DNA of 64,000 nt from Saccharibacter floricola DSM 15669 (lineage in GTDB: Bacteria; Pseudomonadota; Alphaproteobacteria; Acetobacterales; Acetobacteraceae), in assembly GCF_000378165.1 (NCBI RefSeq), contig NZ_KB899335.1, positions 186,001 through 250,000 on the forward strand. The letters run 5' to 3'. Both the position numbers and the translations under genes were made by a program. Under the pieces are notes generated by a model, which was given only the letters and a program-made list of their open reading frames with translations, was not told the origin of the DNA and searched no databases. Shown in pieces: positions 63,923-64,000 of the stretch; the stretch's first letter is position 1; the number at the start of each line of letters is the position of its first letter.

Positions 63923-64000
63923 ATGCTCAGAATAAGCCTGTCGCCTAAACGTATTAGGTTAGAGAAAACGAGCATAACGATATTCCCTTAGGGAATTCGC

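Overview
This window looks like chromosomal DNA of an acetic acid bacterium (Acetobacteraceae, Alphaproteobacteria), with roughly balanced GC. The evidence is the mnmE-mnmG-rsmG-parA-parB block with a parS palindrome in the start of rsmG, an F0 operon (atpI-B-E-F'-F) separate from F1, a fused single-chain GcvP, DUF2155, DUF3597 and DciA-like genes, and an rfbBACD block like that of Acetobacter pellicle loci. I cannot fix the genus. I see no rRNA, insertion sequence, prophage or CRISPR array; nearly all of it is ordinary core genome.

Layout. 1-369: end of a metal ABC permease. 517-3973 (minus): dTDP-L-rhamnose genes rfbB-A-C-D. 4199-10598: an unusual envelope-type locus. It holds a large PLP-fold protein, a histidine phosphatase and a polysaccharide flippase whose ends overlap, then a protein with two CHAD-like units, and facing it a fused double P-loop (thymidylate-kinase-like) protein. 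10654-16617 (minus): DUF3147, tRNA-Lys, parB, parA, rsmG, mnmG, mnmE. 16694-18489: DNA repair methyltransferase and rho. 18761-21238 (minus): a GMC oxidoreductase and a gluconate-dehydrogenase-subunit-3-like partner, separated by a spacer packed with GTAC-centred hairpins. 21381-27360: a short E2 acyltransferase, DUF3597, ahcY, a CorA/ZntB transporter and catalase.

27562-33695: OprO/P-type porin, an unknown protein, mutY, DciA-like, serB, miaA. 33750-38331: ilvB, ilvC (no small-subunit gene between them), speD, speE. 38352-43891: panB, then a tandem glycine riboswitch that should control gcvT-gcvH-gcvP. 44005-50921: a small monooxygenase-like protein, ROK kinase, glnA, tldD, an outer-membrane protein, a cupin. 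50969-54048: YggT, tRNA-Ala, and two lipid-linked sugar transferases directly behind the F0 genes. 54052-56509: F0. 56698-58233: a non-catalytic relative of class II ribonucleotide reductase. 58466-62580: MlaD, a small protein, DUF2155, DsbB, NadE. 62876-63850: a Gly/Asp-rich RTX-like repeat protein.

The least explained parts are the GTAC hairpin cluster (20330-20545), the 4199-10598 locus, the reductase-like protein at 56698-58233, the E2 without an E3-binding domain, and the repeat protein at 62876-63850.
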